A stretch of DNA of 64,000 nucleotides from Amanita rubescens (taxonomy: Eukaryota; Basidiomycota; Agaricomycetes; Agaricales; Amanitaceae): contig WION01000011.1 in NCBI GenBank assembly GCA_015039365.1, forward strand, positions 310,001 to 374,000, given 5' to 3'. Positions 23,753 to 35,381 of the stretch are shown in pieces; positions within the stretch are counted from its first letter, which is position 1, and each line of letters opens with the position of its first letter. Below the pieces are notes generated by a model. That model worked only from the letters and a program-made list of their open reading frames with translations. It had not been told where the DNA came from and did no database searches. Both the position numbers and the translations under genes were made by a program.

Positions 23753-24861
23753 TGACGAATGGATTCTCGATGATACATACCGATAGCCTGAATTAAGAAT
23801 TGTATACTAGCCAAATGATTTTCACGGTGTTGGTTTCCTAGTCATTCCCAATTTGATGTATAGTAGTGATCATGAGCGACTGGTAGTGCAGCAGTAAATC
23901 CATCATTGGTAAACCAAGATGCGCGGTACAGCCTGTGGATCGAGAGTCAGCAGAAGGAATGAAAACACGACGAAAGAAGGTAAAGTATAGTCAGAAAGTC
24001 ATTTATGTCAGCGACCCGGACGAAAAAACGGTGGGGACGAATCGACTAAGAGGTGCCAAAGTGGGTTGAAAACAACGCTCATTCGATCACCGAAGAAGTG
24101 TTGAGCATTCAGGTACTCACCTAGAGATGGTTTGCGCGAAAATCGAGTGGTTGCTACCTCGTCACGCTTGACAAACAACGATGGCGGACAAGGTGAGTTG
24201 CATAGGTTCAGTGTACAGCTCTGTTTGTTTTTCTTTTCTTTTTTCAAGGTATCATCTTGTGCCGAAGTCAAGAAGGATGTGACAGATGGAAATGGGATCC
24301 CAGACTGGAGAGTACTACGTCAAGCGCAAAGGTAAGCGCTCACTGCCGGTCCGATCCGGATAACCCGTGACCTCCCAGCCGTTACAAGTGGTAACATACT
24401 TCATGCCAATTTCTGGAACGCCCGTCCGTTCCCTCAGGCTCATGTTTCCTCTCGATTCCTCACAGACTTATGGTTTTCCCCCACCACGACAAACACACAA
24501 ATTCTGACACCGTGATACCGTATTTTAACGCGGTTCATCAGTACCGTTATCGATGCCATCAGGTACCAATGTAGTCGTCAATTGATCGGTGGGTTCTGTG
24601 GTACATTAAAACCATACTTAGCTGAGCGCACACAGCATTTGGCCGCCATCGTGGTCCATCGGCACTGTCTAGTCACTGTGTCGCCCATCCTCGGCTGAAC
24701 GCGCCCACGTGGCAACTATTGCTCGCGGTCCCACTGGTAGTTTCCCTTACCTTGCACGGTAGGTTCCCCAGCACCATTGGTTGCACGGACGCTGATATAT
24801 CCTCCTTACCCGTATCAGGTTACCATCACTCCCTGTTTTACTCATGGTTCGCATTCCCCAG
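23753..24861. other. Gene-free flank left of the minisatellite
   Basis: Roughly 23800-24150 is 3'-flanking sequence that recurs with the HsbA remnants at 42 and 56 kb. The rest up to 24861 shows no gene. Confidence 0.5.
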
Positions 24862-26340
24862 GGTTCTTTAGAACCGTTCGCCACGCCGCCGCCCGCGGTA
24901 TTCTTACACCAGCGCCTCCGTCGTTTTTTAGAATTGTTCGCCACCCCCTCGCCTGCGGTATTCTTACACTGGTACCTCCATGGTCTTTGAGAACCGTTCC
25001 CCACACCCTTGCCCGCGGTTTTTGAAAACTATTCCCCAGCCCTTGCCCGCGGTTTTCTTACACCAGCACCATGGTCTTTGACAACCGTTCCTCACGCCGT
25101 CGCCTGCGGTATTCTTACACCAGCAGATCCATGGTTTTTTAGAACTGTTCCCAACACCCCCGCCCGCGGTTTTCTTACACTCCACTTGTAGTTTTCGAGA
25201 ACCGTTTCCATGGCCCCGCCCACGGTCTTCTTACACCAACACCTACACAGTTTTTGAGGACTGGCCCCCACACTCCCGCCCGCGGTTTCCTTACATCAGC
25301 AAACCTATAGTTTTTTAGGACCATTTGCCACCCCTGTTTCCGTGGTTTTGTTACACCAGCAACTCAATGGTCTTTGAGAACTATGCCCCACGCACTTTCC
25401 CGTGGTTTTCCTACACCAATAGACATCTAGTTTTTGAGAACTGTTACCCACCCCTTCGCCTGCGGTTTTGTTACACCAGGAAATCAATGGTCTTCGAGAA
25501 CTGTGCCCCACGCACTTGCCCGTGGTTTTCTTACACCAACGGATCCATAGTCTTGACTCCTTGAGAACCGTTACCCACCCCTTCGCCCGTGGTTTTGTTA
25601 CACCAGGAATCAATGGTCTTTGAGGACTGTGCCCCACGCACTTGCCCATGGCTTTCTTACACCAACGGATCAATAGTCTTTGAGAACCATTCCCCACCCC
25701 TTTGCCGATGGTTTTCTTACACCGACGGACCCATAGTTTCTGAGAACCGATTCCCACCCCTTTGCCCGCAGTTTTCTAACACCGGCCGTCCATGGTCTTT
25801 GAGAACTGTGCCTCATGCCCTTTCACCTGGTATTCCTACACCAGCGCAACCACAGTTTTTGAGAACTGTTCGCAACCCCTCGCCCACGATTTTCTTACAC
25901 CAGCACCCCGATGCCAGTTCTTGAGAACCGTTCGCAACCCCCTCGCCCACGGTTTTCTTACACCAGCACCCCGATGCCAGTTCTTGAGAACCGTTCGCAA
26001 CCCCCTCGCCCACGGTTTTCTTACACCAGCACCCCGATGCCAGTTCTTGAGAACCGTTCGTCACCCCTCACTCGTGGTTCTCGTACACCAGTACCTCCAC
26101 AGTCTTTGAGAACTGTTCCCCATTCCCTCACCTGTGGTGTTCTCATACCAGCCCACCCATAGTTTTCGAGAACCGTTCGCTAGCCCTTTGCCCACGGTTT
26201 TCTTACACCAGCACTCAATCCCAGTTCTTGAGAATTATTCGCCGCCCCCCCGGCTGCAGTTTTCTTACACCAAGAACCCGATGGTTACTGAGAACCATCC
26301 CTCATACCTGCCCACGGTTGTCTTACCAACCTCATTTATA
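24862..26340 (+). repeat. Left minisatellite array, ~62-63 bp unit
   Basis: About 23 tandem units, each with a GGTTTTCTTACACCAGCA box and a TTTGAGAACCGTTC box about half a unit apart. Most copies are diverged, but three consecutive copies near 25905-26085 are essentially identical with a 63-bp period, implying recent local amplification. The array abuts the minus-strand ORF of the probable transposon. Confidence 0.9.
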
Positions 26341-26371
26341 TTCATCTACGCAACTCGCGGACATAGGATGG

Positions 26372-27005
26372 TTAAAAACTGCTGAATTCATCCGATGGCC
26401 CCGGCACCTTCATCTCCCCATCGTCTACAAGCATCAATTTGGGTCTGTCCAGCCTTGTCGCTACTTCATTGTACTTTTCCATAATGCGTTCCAGCTGTTT
26501 ATAGAGCATCTTCTCCTTGTGCTCGTACGGTGAAATGTTTTTGTGACCAGTATAAAGGTCATCAATAGTTAAGCATGCCATGTCTTCAATGGCCTTTATC
26601 ATAAAGGCACGTACCCTCGGCGTCAAGCGCTGGTCTCCCATTGACTCCGTGACCTCTTTACCGTCAACAACACCTGTTATGGTCAACGTCTTCCATAAAT
26701 ACAAGTCCCACAGGCCGGCATCAAGGCTACAGCCGCAGTTCAAGTAACCTTTACGGACGCGAGCATTTCTAAACTCCCCATCCGGTCGGAACAACGACTT
26801 CTTCTTTTTAAGCTTTTTGATAGTTTCTGGCGAGACCGTTTTTCGAGGAAGTGGGACCCCGTTTAATACGAACTTTTGTCCTGCCTTGCCAAGGACTCAC
26901 ATTTTCGAGGAATAAGCGGCCGGCCTTGGTGTGAGTGCACTGTGAGAGGGGGGGTCTGTCCGTACATTTGTTGCAACGCCGCACACGGCCTTGCTTTGGA
27001 GCCAT
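26372..27005 (-). CDS. Second ORF of the probable KDZ-type element (frameshifted or with a tiny intron)
   Basis: I do not recognise a named domain. The reading starts at the ATG at 27005 with MAPKQGRVRRCNKCTDRPPL, a basic N terminus with a CxxC pair and further Cys/His. It must change frame near 26880 to continue as KFVLNGVPLPRKTVSPETIK and then FRPDGEFRNARVRKGYLNCG, ending GPSDEFSSF-stop. The shift needs either an unusually short (~28 nt) intron or a frameshift mutation. The gene is divergent from the large plus-strand gene, with about 230 bp between the starts, and together they sit between two related repeat arrays. A DNA-binding accessory role would fit but is inference. Confidence 0.5.
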
Positions 27006-27235
27006 GGAGGTTGCGAAGGGGAACAGTTGAAGCGGTGTACTATACCGCAGTGCGCGATCAAAAAAATTTAAAAAGGAGACAAAAATAGGATGCTTCGGCG
27101 CTTTCGGTTTAAGATCCAGAAAACATGTTCCGTGCTATGTTTGGCGAGGAAGAATAGATAAAAACCATTGGAAACACTTTGATGTTCGGCAATTTCGGAG
27201 TAATTGGTTCAGTGAGAGTCGTATGGTTCTACATC

Positions 27236-30200
27236 ATGTCTAGCATGGAAATTCGCTTGCAAACACCTCCCGCATCGCCTGTACTCTTGTCGCTGGATGA
27301 CCTTCCATCGCCAGAGTCAATTATACAAAATAATGTGAAAAAACAATCATACACAGTGATATCTCCGCAGAAGAAGCCTCGGCATCCTGGCTCCGGTTCT
27401 AAGAAAGACCGTCGAAAGCGTACATTTCGAGCAGGTGATACAGACGACAGCTTAGCATTGCAAAATGAAACCTTCTATGGCGTGCATCCTGAAGATGACT
27501 CGTCAACGTATGGTCTAAATTCAATAGATGGCTTACCAGACAGTTTGGATATTGGCCGCTCATCTCCCACCACCGTCTTTGACGAAACAGACTCTGACAA
27601 TTTAGAGTACTACACATATGCGGAATCAGTCTTTGACTTTGTGGCTGGCTTGTTTCAGGTGTCAGCAACGCTCTTTGTGGTACAAGGCTGGGATATGAAA
27701 AGAGCATCAGCTACAGTAAGATGATTTCAATCTGGACATCCACCGTGACTCATTCCCGGACCTTTGAAAGGCTTCGTGGTATCATCTTGAACATTTTGTG
27801 ATAGAAAACAAGGCTGTTATCGTCTGTTGCTGTCCGCAAGGGAATATCTATAGCAATAGGCATTGCTTCCATGTGAAATTTGTCCAGGAGTACTACGGAA
27901 CAGAGCACTTGCCATCGACCAATCAATGTATGCGAGATTTCACAAAACGATGATCGTATAGCGGCTGAGGACTGACACAACACTAGTAGACAACCTGCCT
28001 GAACCTGTCATCATGTTTTCAAGAAATATTGGGGATAATCAGACACTAACGCACCTATTCTCTGTTTCTACATTCGGCCAGCGCTCCATCAAATACCGGT
28101 CGATTGTTTATCATGTAGGATCAGCTGATGGTGCGGGAGCATGGACATGCAGTAGGGATGGTAGTATCCAATGTGGGCACATTGTCAGCGCAAGACACCA
28201 TCTGCAAAAGCTCGTACATGCAGACCCACATGCACGGGATCCGCTAGCACATCCGACGATGTTGCCAGAGCGTGGTACGTGAGCACTGCCACTTGTTTGG
28301 ATGTGGTATTCAAGTCCTAATATGGCAGTTGATCTTGCTGTACACACCGTCAATAATACAAGCATCACCAGAGTCGCTATTTCACATTGTCCCATCCTAC
28401 CACCTGTCTGGGCAATGCTGCCCACTGATCCGCATCTTTATGAGCGCCCAGTGGCTTCCTTCACTGTTCCCAGCCGGATCACACTGGACGCAGATGGGCG
28501 ATGTATTTGCGGCGCTTCACGGGTACCTGACAACGAGACTGTCTTCCTTCCTTGCAAAGTCTATGGGTTAACTGCAGTCCACGCCAGTGAAATTGAACTT
28601 CAACCTTGCAATGCCTGCCCCCGTGCGTATCGTCGATATATTGGTCCAGATGGCCGAGAAAATGGAATCTTCAACTGGAATAACAGACTACTTTTCACCC
28701 ACGATCTTTTAGATGACTACACCGCTTCGTTCACATCATCCGAAACTCCATTTACTGCATGGATTAGCGTGGTACAGAGAAGATACGTGCGATATGCATC
28801 ACCCGAGCCATTCATTCGCCGTGATGATGTTTTTTTGGCGGCTTGGTTTGCCTACAGCAATGTGCAGGCAATGAAGGGTGATATGAGCTGTCCAGAATGC
28901 GGGCCTACTCCCGACAACGTGATTTGGGATGGAGTAAGCCTCTCTTTCCATCGCAAACACCTCCTCCCTACCTTACAACCCCCGACGGTGGTGAACGAAA
29001 ATTCTTTGGAGAGACAAAGCAAGCGTTTCTCAAAATCGCTGATCAAGTCCGCCGAAGTTCGCCGAAATATGCAGAAAGTCGTTGATGCAGCTGGCACTGC
29101 CAAAGGGGAAGCAATACTTTCACTCGAGCATCTAACGGACCGGTTTGAGCTAATACGGACTACTACCGGCGCTTTGAGGGAAATAAATCAGGAGCTCGGA
29201 GATTACTTCAATAGTCACTACGGCATTGAGATGTTAGCGAGAGAGAGAAGGGCTAGTTCAGAGATTTCCCAGCTTTTTCGACAGGTACGTGGATCGTGTA
29301 GCTTGAAATCAATCTGATTCTTATCCTGGGTGTACAGATCGCAGCCGATGACTCAGTTCTACAGATGATGACGATCTCTTCAAGGAAGCTTCTGGAAGAG
29401 TTCGTTGAAGATCCCTCGCCGGTGACGGTATCGTCTCTCATCACCATACCTGCCATCTATCGCGCACTCCGATTCGAGGAGCAGCATCATAAACAATCAT
29501 ACTCTGCGCCACTTATTGCAATCTGCCGGTGGATAGCGAATACAGCTAAAAACACACTCGAATCAATGTTATCAGACATAGCACCTGGCATAGACGTCAC
29601 TGCTATGACCCTTTCCAATGATTGGAGAAAGGTCCGTCATTGTCGATCCATTCGTGCGCAAGCAAAGTTTCTGATTGAGTTGCAGACAGGTACTTGCTAC
29701 AGCATGCCACAAATCCGTCACAGACCCAGGTACCCGAAACTAAAGGACGATAATGCTGGCGAGAGCGACGAGCGCGGCGGCCAATGCTCAAAATACTATT
29801 GGCAGTATAGCCAAAGACGTTTGACCGGCGGGATTATGTGTGCATGGTGCACACATAGCATTTGTTACGGGTTTCACTGCATTCCCAGAGGCGAAGGGCG
29901 TAACGACGTGTTTTCAGCAATGATTACGCGATGGCCCAAGGCTCCGAAACGCGTCATATATGATTTTGCATGCGCGCTGGGTCCCTACTGCATGACGCGT
30001 GAACCGGACTTTTTCGCTAACACCATTTTTGTAGTAGATGACTTCCACGCAAAGGGTCATACAAAGTGCTCGGCAGCATCATTCCTCAAAACATATGCCG
30101 AACTGGACCCGCGCTTACTTAAGATCAATTCCAGTGCAGCTGAGTGCGGAAACGGAGGAATTGGGCGTATCCGTAAATCAGTCAGTTACATGACCCAGGG

Positions 30201-30282
30201 CCGGGCTATCCTATACACAAAAACTTTCATTTCAGTTTGGAATCGCATAATGATTCGCAAGCAACTGGGGATGGACAAGTAA
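27236..30282 (+). CDS. KDZ-type transposon protein with CxC cysteine cluster
   Basis: Multi-exon gene. It starts MSSMEIRLQTPPASPVLLSL, then has a Ser/Asp-rich low-complexity segment. The 28.0-28.3 kb exon reads VYHVGSADGAGAWTCSRDG with CGHIVSARHHLQKL. After an intron comes the cysteine cluster region (CNACPRAYRRYIGPDGRENG, FNWNNRLLFTHDLLDDYTAS, CPECGP). The last exon (to 30282) has GGIMCAWCTHSICYGFHCIP, YDFACALGPYC, FVVDDFHAKGHTKCS, NSSAAECGNGGIGRIRKSVS and a C terminus at LGMDK-stop. The motifs match CxC5/CxC6-type clusters associated with Kyakuja-Dileera-Zisupton transposases. The Asp of YDFAC and the Glu of SAAECGN are candidate catalytic acids (inference). Exons between 27.7 and 28.0 kb are unresolved, but the downstream 2.3 kb is free of disabling stops, so this copy looks young. 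Confidence 0.75.
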
Positions 30283-30315
30283 ATAGTATATTATGCAATT
30301 TCGTATGTATGAACT

Positions 30316-31300
30316 ACGAGTGGTGAGAATAAACCATAGCTGGGCAGGGTTGAAATGGTGCACGAAAACTATAACTGAGTGGTGGTGCCAAGAAACCATA
30401 GCTTGGCGGGTTCTAGATGGTGCAAAAGAACTATAACTGGCGGGCGGTGCGAGGAAACCATAAGCAAGCGAGGTTGAGATAGTGCGAGAAAACTGGAGGC
30501 AGTCGGTGGTGCGAGAAAACCATAGCCGAGTGAGGCTGAGATGGTGCGAGAAAACTAGAGGCAGTCGGTGGTGCGAGGAAACCATAAGCAAGCGAGGTTG
30601 AGATGGTGAGAGAAAACCATTGCTGGCCAGTGGTGCGAGGAAACCATATGCGAGCGAGGCTGAGATGGTGCGAGAAAACTAGAGGCAATCAGTGGTGCGA
30701 GGAAACCATAAGCAAGCGTGGTTGAGATGGTGAGAGAAAACTATCCGTGGCCAGTGGTGCGAGAAAACTATACCCGAGCGAGGCTGAAATGGTGGGAGAA
30801 AACTAGAGGCAGCCGGTGGTGCGAGGAAACCTTAAGCAAGCGTGGTTGAGATGGTGAGAGAAAACTAGAGGCAGCCGGTGGTGCAAGGAAACCATAAGCG
30901 AGCGCGGTTGAGATGGTGAGAGAAAACTATCCCTGGCCAGTGGTGCAAGAAAACCATACGCGAGCGAGGCTGAGATGGTGCGAGAAAACTAGAGGCAGTC
31001 GGTGGTGCGAGGAAACCATAAGCAAGTGAGGTTGAGATGGTGAGAGAAAACTATCCGTGGCCAGTGATGCGAGAAAACCATACCCGAGCGAGGCTGAGAT
31101 GGTGCGAGAGAACTAGAGGCAGTTGGTGGTGCGAGGAAACCATAGGCAAGCGAGGTTGAGATGGTGCGAGAAAACTAGAGGCAGTCAGTGGTGGGAGGAG
31201 ACCATAGCTGGGCGAGGTGCGAGAAAACTATTAGTGTTGGAACACCATCCAAGCAGGAAGTGTCGGAAACCATAGACGGGTGGGCGGCGGTGGTGAATGG
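30316..31300 (-). repeat. Right minisatellite array, ~62 bp unit, inverted relative to the left array
   Basis: About 16 tandem units of pattern GTGGTGCGAGGAAACCATA ... GAGGTTGAGATGGTG ... GAGAAAACT. Two GAAAAC-type boxes per ~62 bp match the reverse complement of the left array (GTAAGAAAACCGTGGGCGAG plus AACGGTTCTCAAAAAC). Copies are 75-95% alike by eye. Confidence 0.85.
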
Positions 31301-31699
31301 AAACCACCGGCTCGGGAGTGAGAGATAGTGCTGGAATACCGTCGAGGCAACTTGTAAATGGCAGACCCGGAAGGCAGGGCGCAACCGACTACGGCTTAAC
31401 GACTAGTGCGGCCTGGTTCAACCAAGGCGGGACTTAATCAGCGTAGGGGCTGGCACTTGATCCGGGGTGGCACTCACTTGCGGCGAGCAACGGGAGGTGG
31501 CAGAAGGGGAAACCGGGGAGGCGAGATATGGTGCAGGAGCACCGACTGGGATGCTGCAGGGGAAGCAGTAGTGTACAAGTACCAAGCGCCCAGGCGACGA
31601 AATTGATAAAAACTACGTCGCTTCAAAAGAGTGAGAGAAGTCACGTGCTCTAGGGAACGACCGTTCGTTCCTGTTTTTGGGTGGCAGTACGTGTCCGTT

Positions 31700-32945
31700 A
31701 CGAACGTCCTGTCACTCGCGTCCTGCCCCCTCCGATCGGATCTTGTTCTGATTCTGAAAATGACTTTGGGCACTGATTCCTCGTTTACCGCAACGTCCAG
31801 CGCCATTGGCCAAGGAGGGATTGTCGAAGTAATTCTCTTTCTTAGATGTTTAACAAGTTAAGAATAGAGTAAGTTTGCCGCAAATATCTCACGCCCGTCC
31901 TGACGTTTTTTACTACAAGTGGTTGTAAAAACTTTCGCTTCGGTTCTAATTTCACGCCAACGCATCTTTGCCAGTCGGCTAGTTCAAAACAACAGAAAAT
32001 CGAGGCCTGAGCTGGGTGAATACACTCCGACGCCCCCAGTGGTCAGTATGACAATCTCGTTGTTACGTTTACGGTTCCCGCAACTGACGAATCCTCTAAG
32101 GCGCCGCGGCAAAGCGTATTCGCATTGGTGTAGCCTGAAATGCATAAGGGGCATACAATGGCGTTGTATTAGCTGCTGGGGATATGGCTCTGAAGGAGCA
32201 TAGTGGGCCTAGGTTCAGGTAAGTGATCACCTTTCGGTTTATCTTCACAGCCCTCATCGCCCATGCAGATGAACTTTTTGTCCAAGCATCGGCAGCAGTC
32301 AGCCGCCGGGGAGCGAGACGAAGTGCCGTTTACCATCGCATTGGGAGAGAACGATGTTGAGAATCCATTGGTTACTTCCGAGGAGCAAGAAGCTGTTAGA
32401 TTGCAAGAATGAGAGGATTATAAACAAGACTGCGGGCCGGAATCATTACCAAACATCGTCGAGCGAATGTGAGCATGACTTCGCACGTGAAATCCCTTGC
32501 AACTTATGATCGCCGTGTCTAGTTCCTCGAGACGTACGGTTCCTGGTGTAGCTTCTTGTGGCGTGCCAGAGTGGCATGACGGCCGAATTCGGGACAGTAA
32601 GCGCTGAAATGTAACCGAGGCATATTTATTCCGTTTCGGCCTCGTCGGACACGTAAGCTGTCATTTCCGGGAGATACACTGTTGGTTTATATAAAGCGAG
32701 GGAGCCCTGATCGTGAGGTACTTTACCAATCTCCAGATGCAATATATGCTTACGTCTCACTGCCTGAGGTCGCAATTCTATTTATCAGCAAGCCGCCTGA
32801 CGTATGCATGCGAGAAATAACAGAACACGAAATAACACACACAGTCATGTATCCGAGTTGACGCAATCATCTCGGCAGAGGGATTTGCAGGTGTTTAGGT
32901 GGACATTCGGACGGTTTCATCGGCTTACACATGCTCTGCGTCGTT
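31700..32945 (+). repeat. Segmental duplication, copy 1
   Basis: Collinear with 39040-40125. Matching blocks include TGAAAATGACT..GGGCAC, GAAGTAATTCTCTTTCTTA, GGGGAGCGAGACGAAGTGCC, AATATATGCTTACGTCTCAC and AAGCCGCCTGACGTATGC, in the same order and orientation. Differences are small substitutions and indels. Confidence 0.8.
32263..32412 (+). other. 49-codon ORF conserved in both copies of the segmental duplication
   Basis: Reads MQMNFLSKHRQQSAAGERDE and continues with VPFTIALGENDVEN to a stop at 32412. The same frame is open in copy 2 at 39509 with conservative changes. No family was recognised. It may be a gene fragment carried by the duplicated segment. Confidence 0.35.
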
Positions 32946-32949
32946 TTTA

Positions 32950-35381
32950 TTTGCAGGTTGACTCTGCCGCATCCACCCTTGGGAATCTCAGCACTCGTCT
33001 TTCATCAAGCCTAGTCCGTCCAAGCGAGTTCGTCCTCTTACCCAGGCAAACCATCGTTGGCTAATCGAATTTCGCAGCTGAATTCATGTGAGCTGTTTTC
33101 CTCTCGACTTTCACGATAAGCTGAATTGCGACGTGCATGTAGGATACGGATCAGCTATCTACGTACCAGTACAAGATACAACCCGTTTTCACAGTTCGGG
33201 TTTGATGCGAAGGATTCAATACCGTGACGGTGCGCATATACTAGCTGTTCCATACGAATTTGTCCTTATACGTGTCCATAGTGCCAAGCCTCCCTGATTC
33301 ATTCTAGTATAACTTTATACTTGGCCCGCAGCCCCGATTTCGAACGTTCGCAATAAATGATACAGAAGGATACTGCATCGGGCAGGCTTACGTACGGCTG
33401 CTAATATGCGAGCAGAGGGCGCCATTATTGGAAATCGCGGGAGTCCGAGTTCGGTGAACGGCGCTTCATTGTGCGCTGCGCCCGTCGAAATAGCTAAAAG
33501 TCTTTCGACTCAATATATGGACCTTTCCATCCCCGTTACCCTTCGCCTCTCCTGGTGCGCCATTGTCAACAATGGCCATGCCTTCACTCCAGTTCCTGGT
33601 CTGCGGCGACGGGGAAGTTGCGTACGATGGGCAATCAAGTATATTTCAACATGTGTATTCAGAAGATGAAGAGATATCTGGTTCGGCGACCGCCATACCA
33701 TTAGCAAGGTAACTCAACCCTGGCATCAACTAATTTTGATCCTGGGATCGTGCACACGGGTTTGGCAGGTAAAAGGACCAGGGTGTGTGTCAGCCTAACG
33801 CAGATGAACACTGATCAGGCTAAAGGCGGGCATTTTGAGGTTAGTCTTTACTACATGATTATAACGTATCCGTGCACTAATAGAGATTGTATAAGGAGTT
33901 CCACAGTAGCATTTGACAGCGCATTTACGTCTCGCGTGTATCGAAAAACATAAACTACACTAATAATGTCGACGGTTTTGGTACAACTCCCGGGCCAGTG
34001 ATGTACATTGTAAGATCCAAGTACATACTCTCCCATGAGTGAATTTAAAAACAGATCCGAAGTTCGGTTCAAGCATCCAGCTACTATGATCAAGTTCATC
34101 ATTGCGCGGTTATTGTTGATCCCTGTGCTCTTATCTGCTCTCGTATCCACATGGCTGGCACAATCATCGGAGTTGTTCACAATCCGGTAGCCCTTGGTGA
34201 CTCGATAACCCTCGCATTCCTCTCCATCCTGGCGCCATTCACGTGCGCGTATACCACCGTTGTTCTGCAGAGGCTCGGTTTTTCTTTTCTCGTTCTTCGA
34301 GCGCGACGAAGCGGGTGCTTATAGTGGAGGGCTATTTTTCGCTTAACTGGATCCACCGCAGGTGGTACTCATCCATGGGAGCTCGAGTCCCAAAAAGACA
34401 GGCATGTGCCTGCTGCACAATGGGGGTGATAATTGACATTGTGGGACGGCGAACGATATGACAGGCGAGCGTGATGGCGTGATGGCGTTGATAACCCAGC
34501 GCATGCGGGCTGGAGTATGTTTGAAGTAATGGAAGAGAGCGCTGCCTCTGAGAAGATGGGATTGGGAGCGATCAAGCGGGAAGTGGTCAAAGCGGAAAAA
34601 AATATTGAAAACCTCGTTAATTCACAGGGCGCGCCGCTTTCTTGCTATCCATCTCTCTCCCTCAATTGGTCAGTACCGTGGGATTAAGCTGTGGGGGAAT
34701 AGACTCAAGACTGACCCTTCCAGTAGTGAACCTCTCACACCCCTTTTGAGGAGAGGTCCAGCGATCTGACGTCCTGGTTATCAGCAAGTCTAAATAAGGG
34801 AGATCATCGATCAGTGATGATGATGTGAGTTTATACAACCTAATACAGAACACCGCTCAGCACCTGATGTCGCACATCGATATCGGTCGCTCACTGGCAC
34901 ACCTCCCGCGACGGTATACAGGACTCTCCTCCCACCAGGTCTGTTCTCTTCTTCCCAGCTTGCAAATACTGACCTTCCTCTCCCACACACCAGACCTTAT
35001 CACACTTTCTGGGTTAGCACGAGCGAGTATTTTAAGTTCTTTGGCGCCCGCTCCGCAAGCTGCTCAGATTAGACATACTTTTTTAGGGTATAGAAACGCA
35101 CCAATGACAAGATACCTTGCGAGCCACAGCCTTGGGCGGGCCAGGTCAGGCCGTGTCAACGCTCATGACCACATGGGCGCAACTCACACAAAGACTTCAG
35201 CGGCATTGGAACTTTGATTATCGATCTCACCCCTGGACCTTCGACTCCATCCCGACATCGACTTCGGTGACCTACTCACTTGAAGTTACACTGAAACTTG
35301 TTCTGTCGATCATCCATTTTACATTGTGCTTTCCTCCCTTCATCCTTCCACGTTTTAGGAAGGTGACCTCCTGCATTCGCC
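32950..35381. other. Gene-poor stretch with one HsbA fragment
   Basis: Short frames only. The 34.8-35.2 kb frame of ~130 codons shows no domain. The last few hundred bases are pyrimidine-rich and likely serve as promoter for the DUF2235 gene starting at 35382. Confidence 0.4.
34040..34180 (+). pseudogene. HsbA-like fragment (leader and signal peptide only)
   Basis: From the ATG at 34086 the sequence encodes MIKFIIARLLLIPVLLSALV, matching the signal peptide of the intact gene at 23037, with a similar upstream leader (TTCGGTTCAAG). Homology stops after about 70 bp, and no mature-protein exons follow. Confidence 0.7.

Larger units (their letters stand above)
24862..31380. mobile_element. Probable KDZ-type DNA transposon with inverted minisatellite ends
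   Basis: Two divergent element-type genes occupy the middle. On each side is a kilobase-scale array with the same unit length and two shared boxes, in opposite orientations. The arrangement resembles very long, internally repetitive inverted repeats. I did not find short perfect terminal inverted repeats or a target-site duplication, so the true ends are not fixed. Confidence 0.6.

Noticed and set aside
24862..26340. CRISPR-like array
   Set aside because: Units are contiguous tandem repeats without unique spacers, and the genome is eukaryotic. The same applies to 30316-31300 and 47598-49020.
34825..35217. 130-codon plus-strand ORF
   Set aside because: No domain, odd composition, no splice continuation. 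It overlaps the presumed promoter of the DUF2235 gene.
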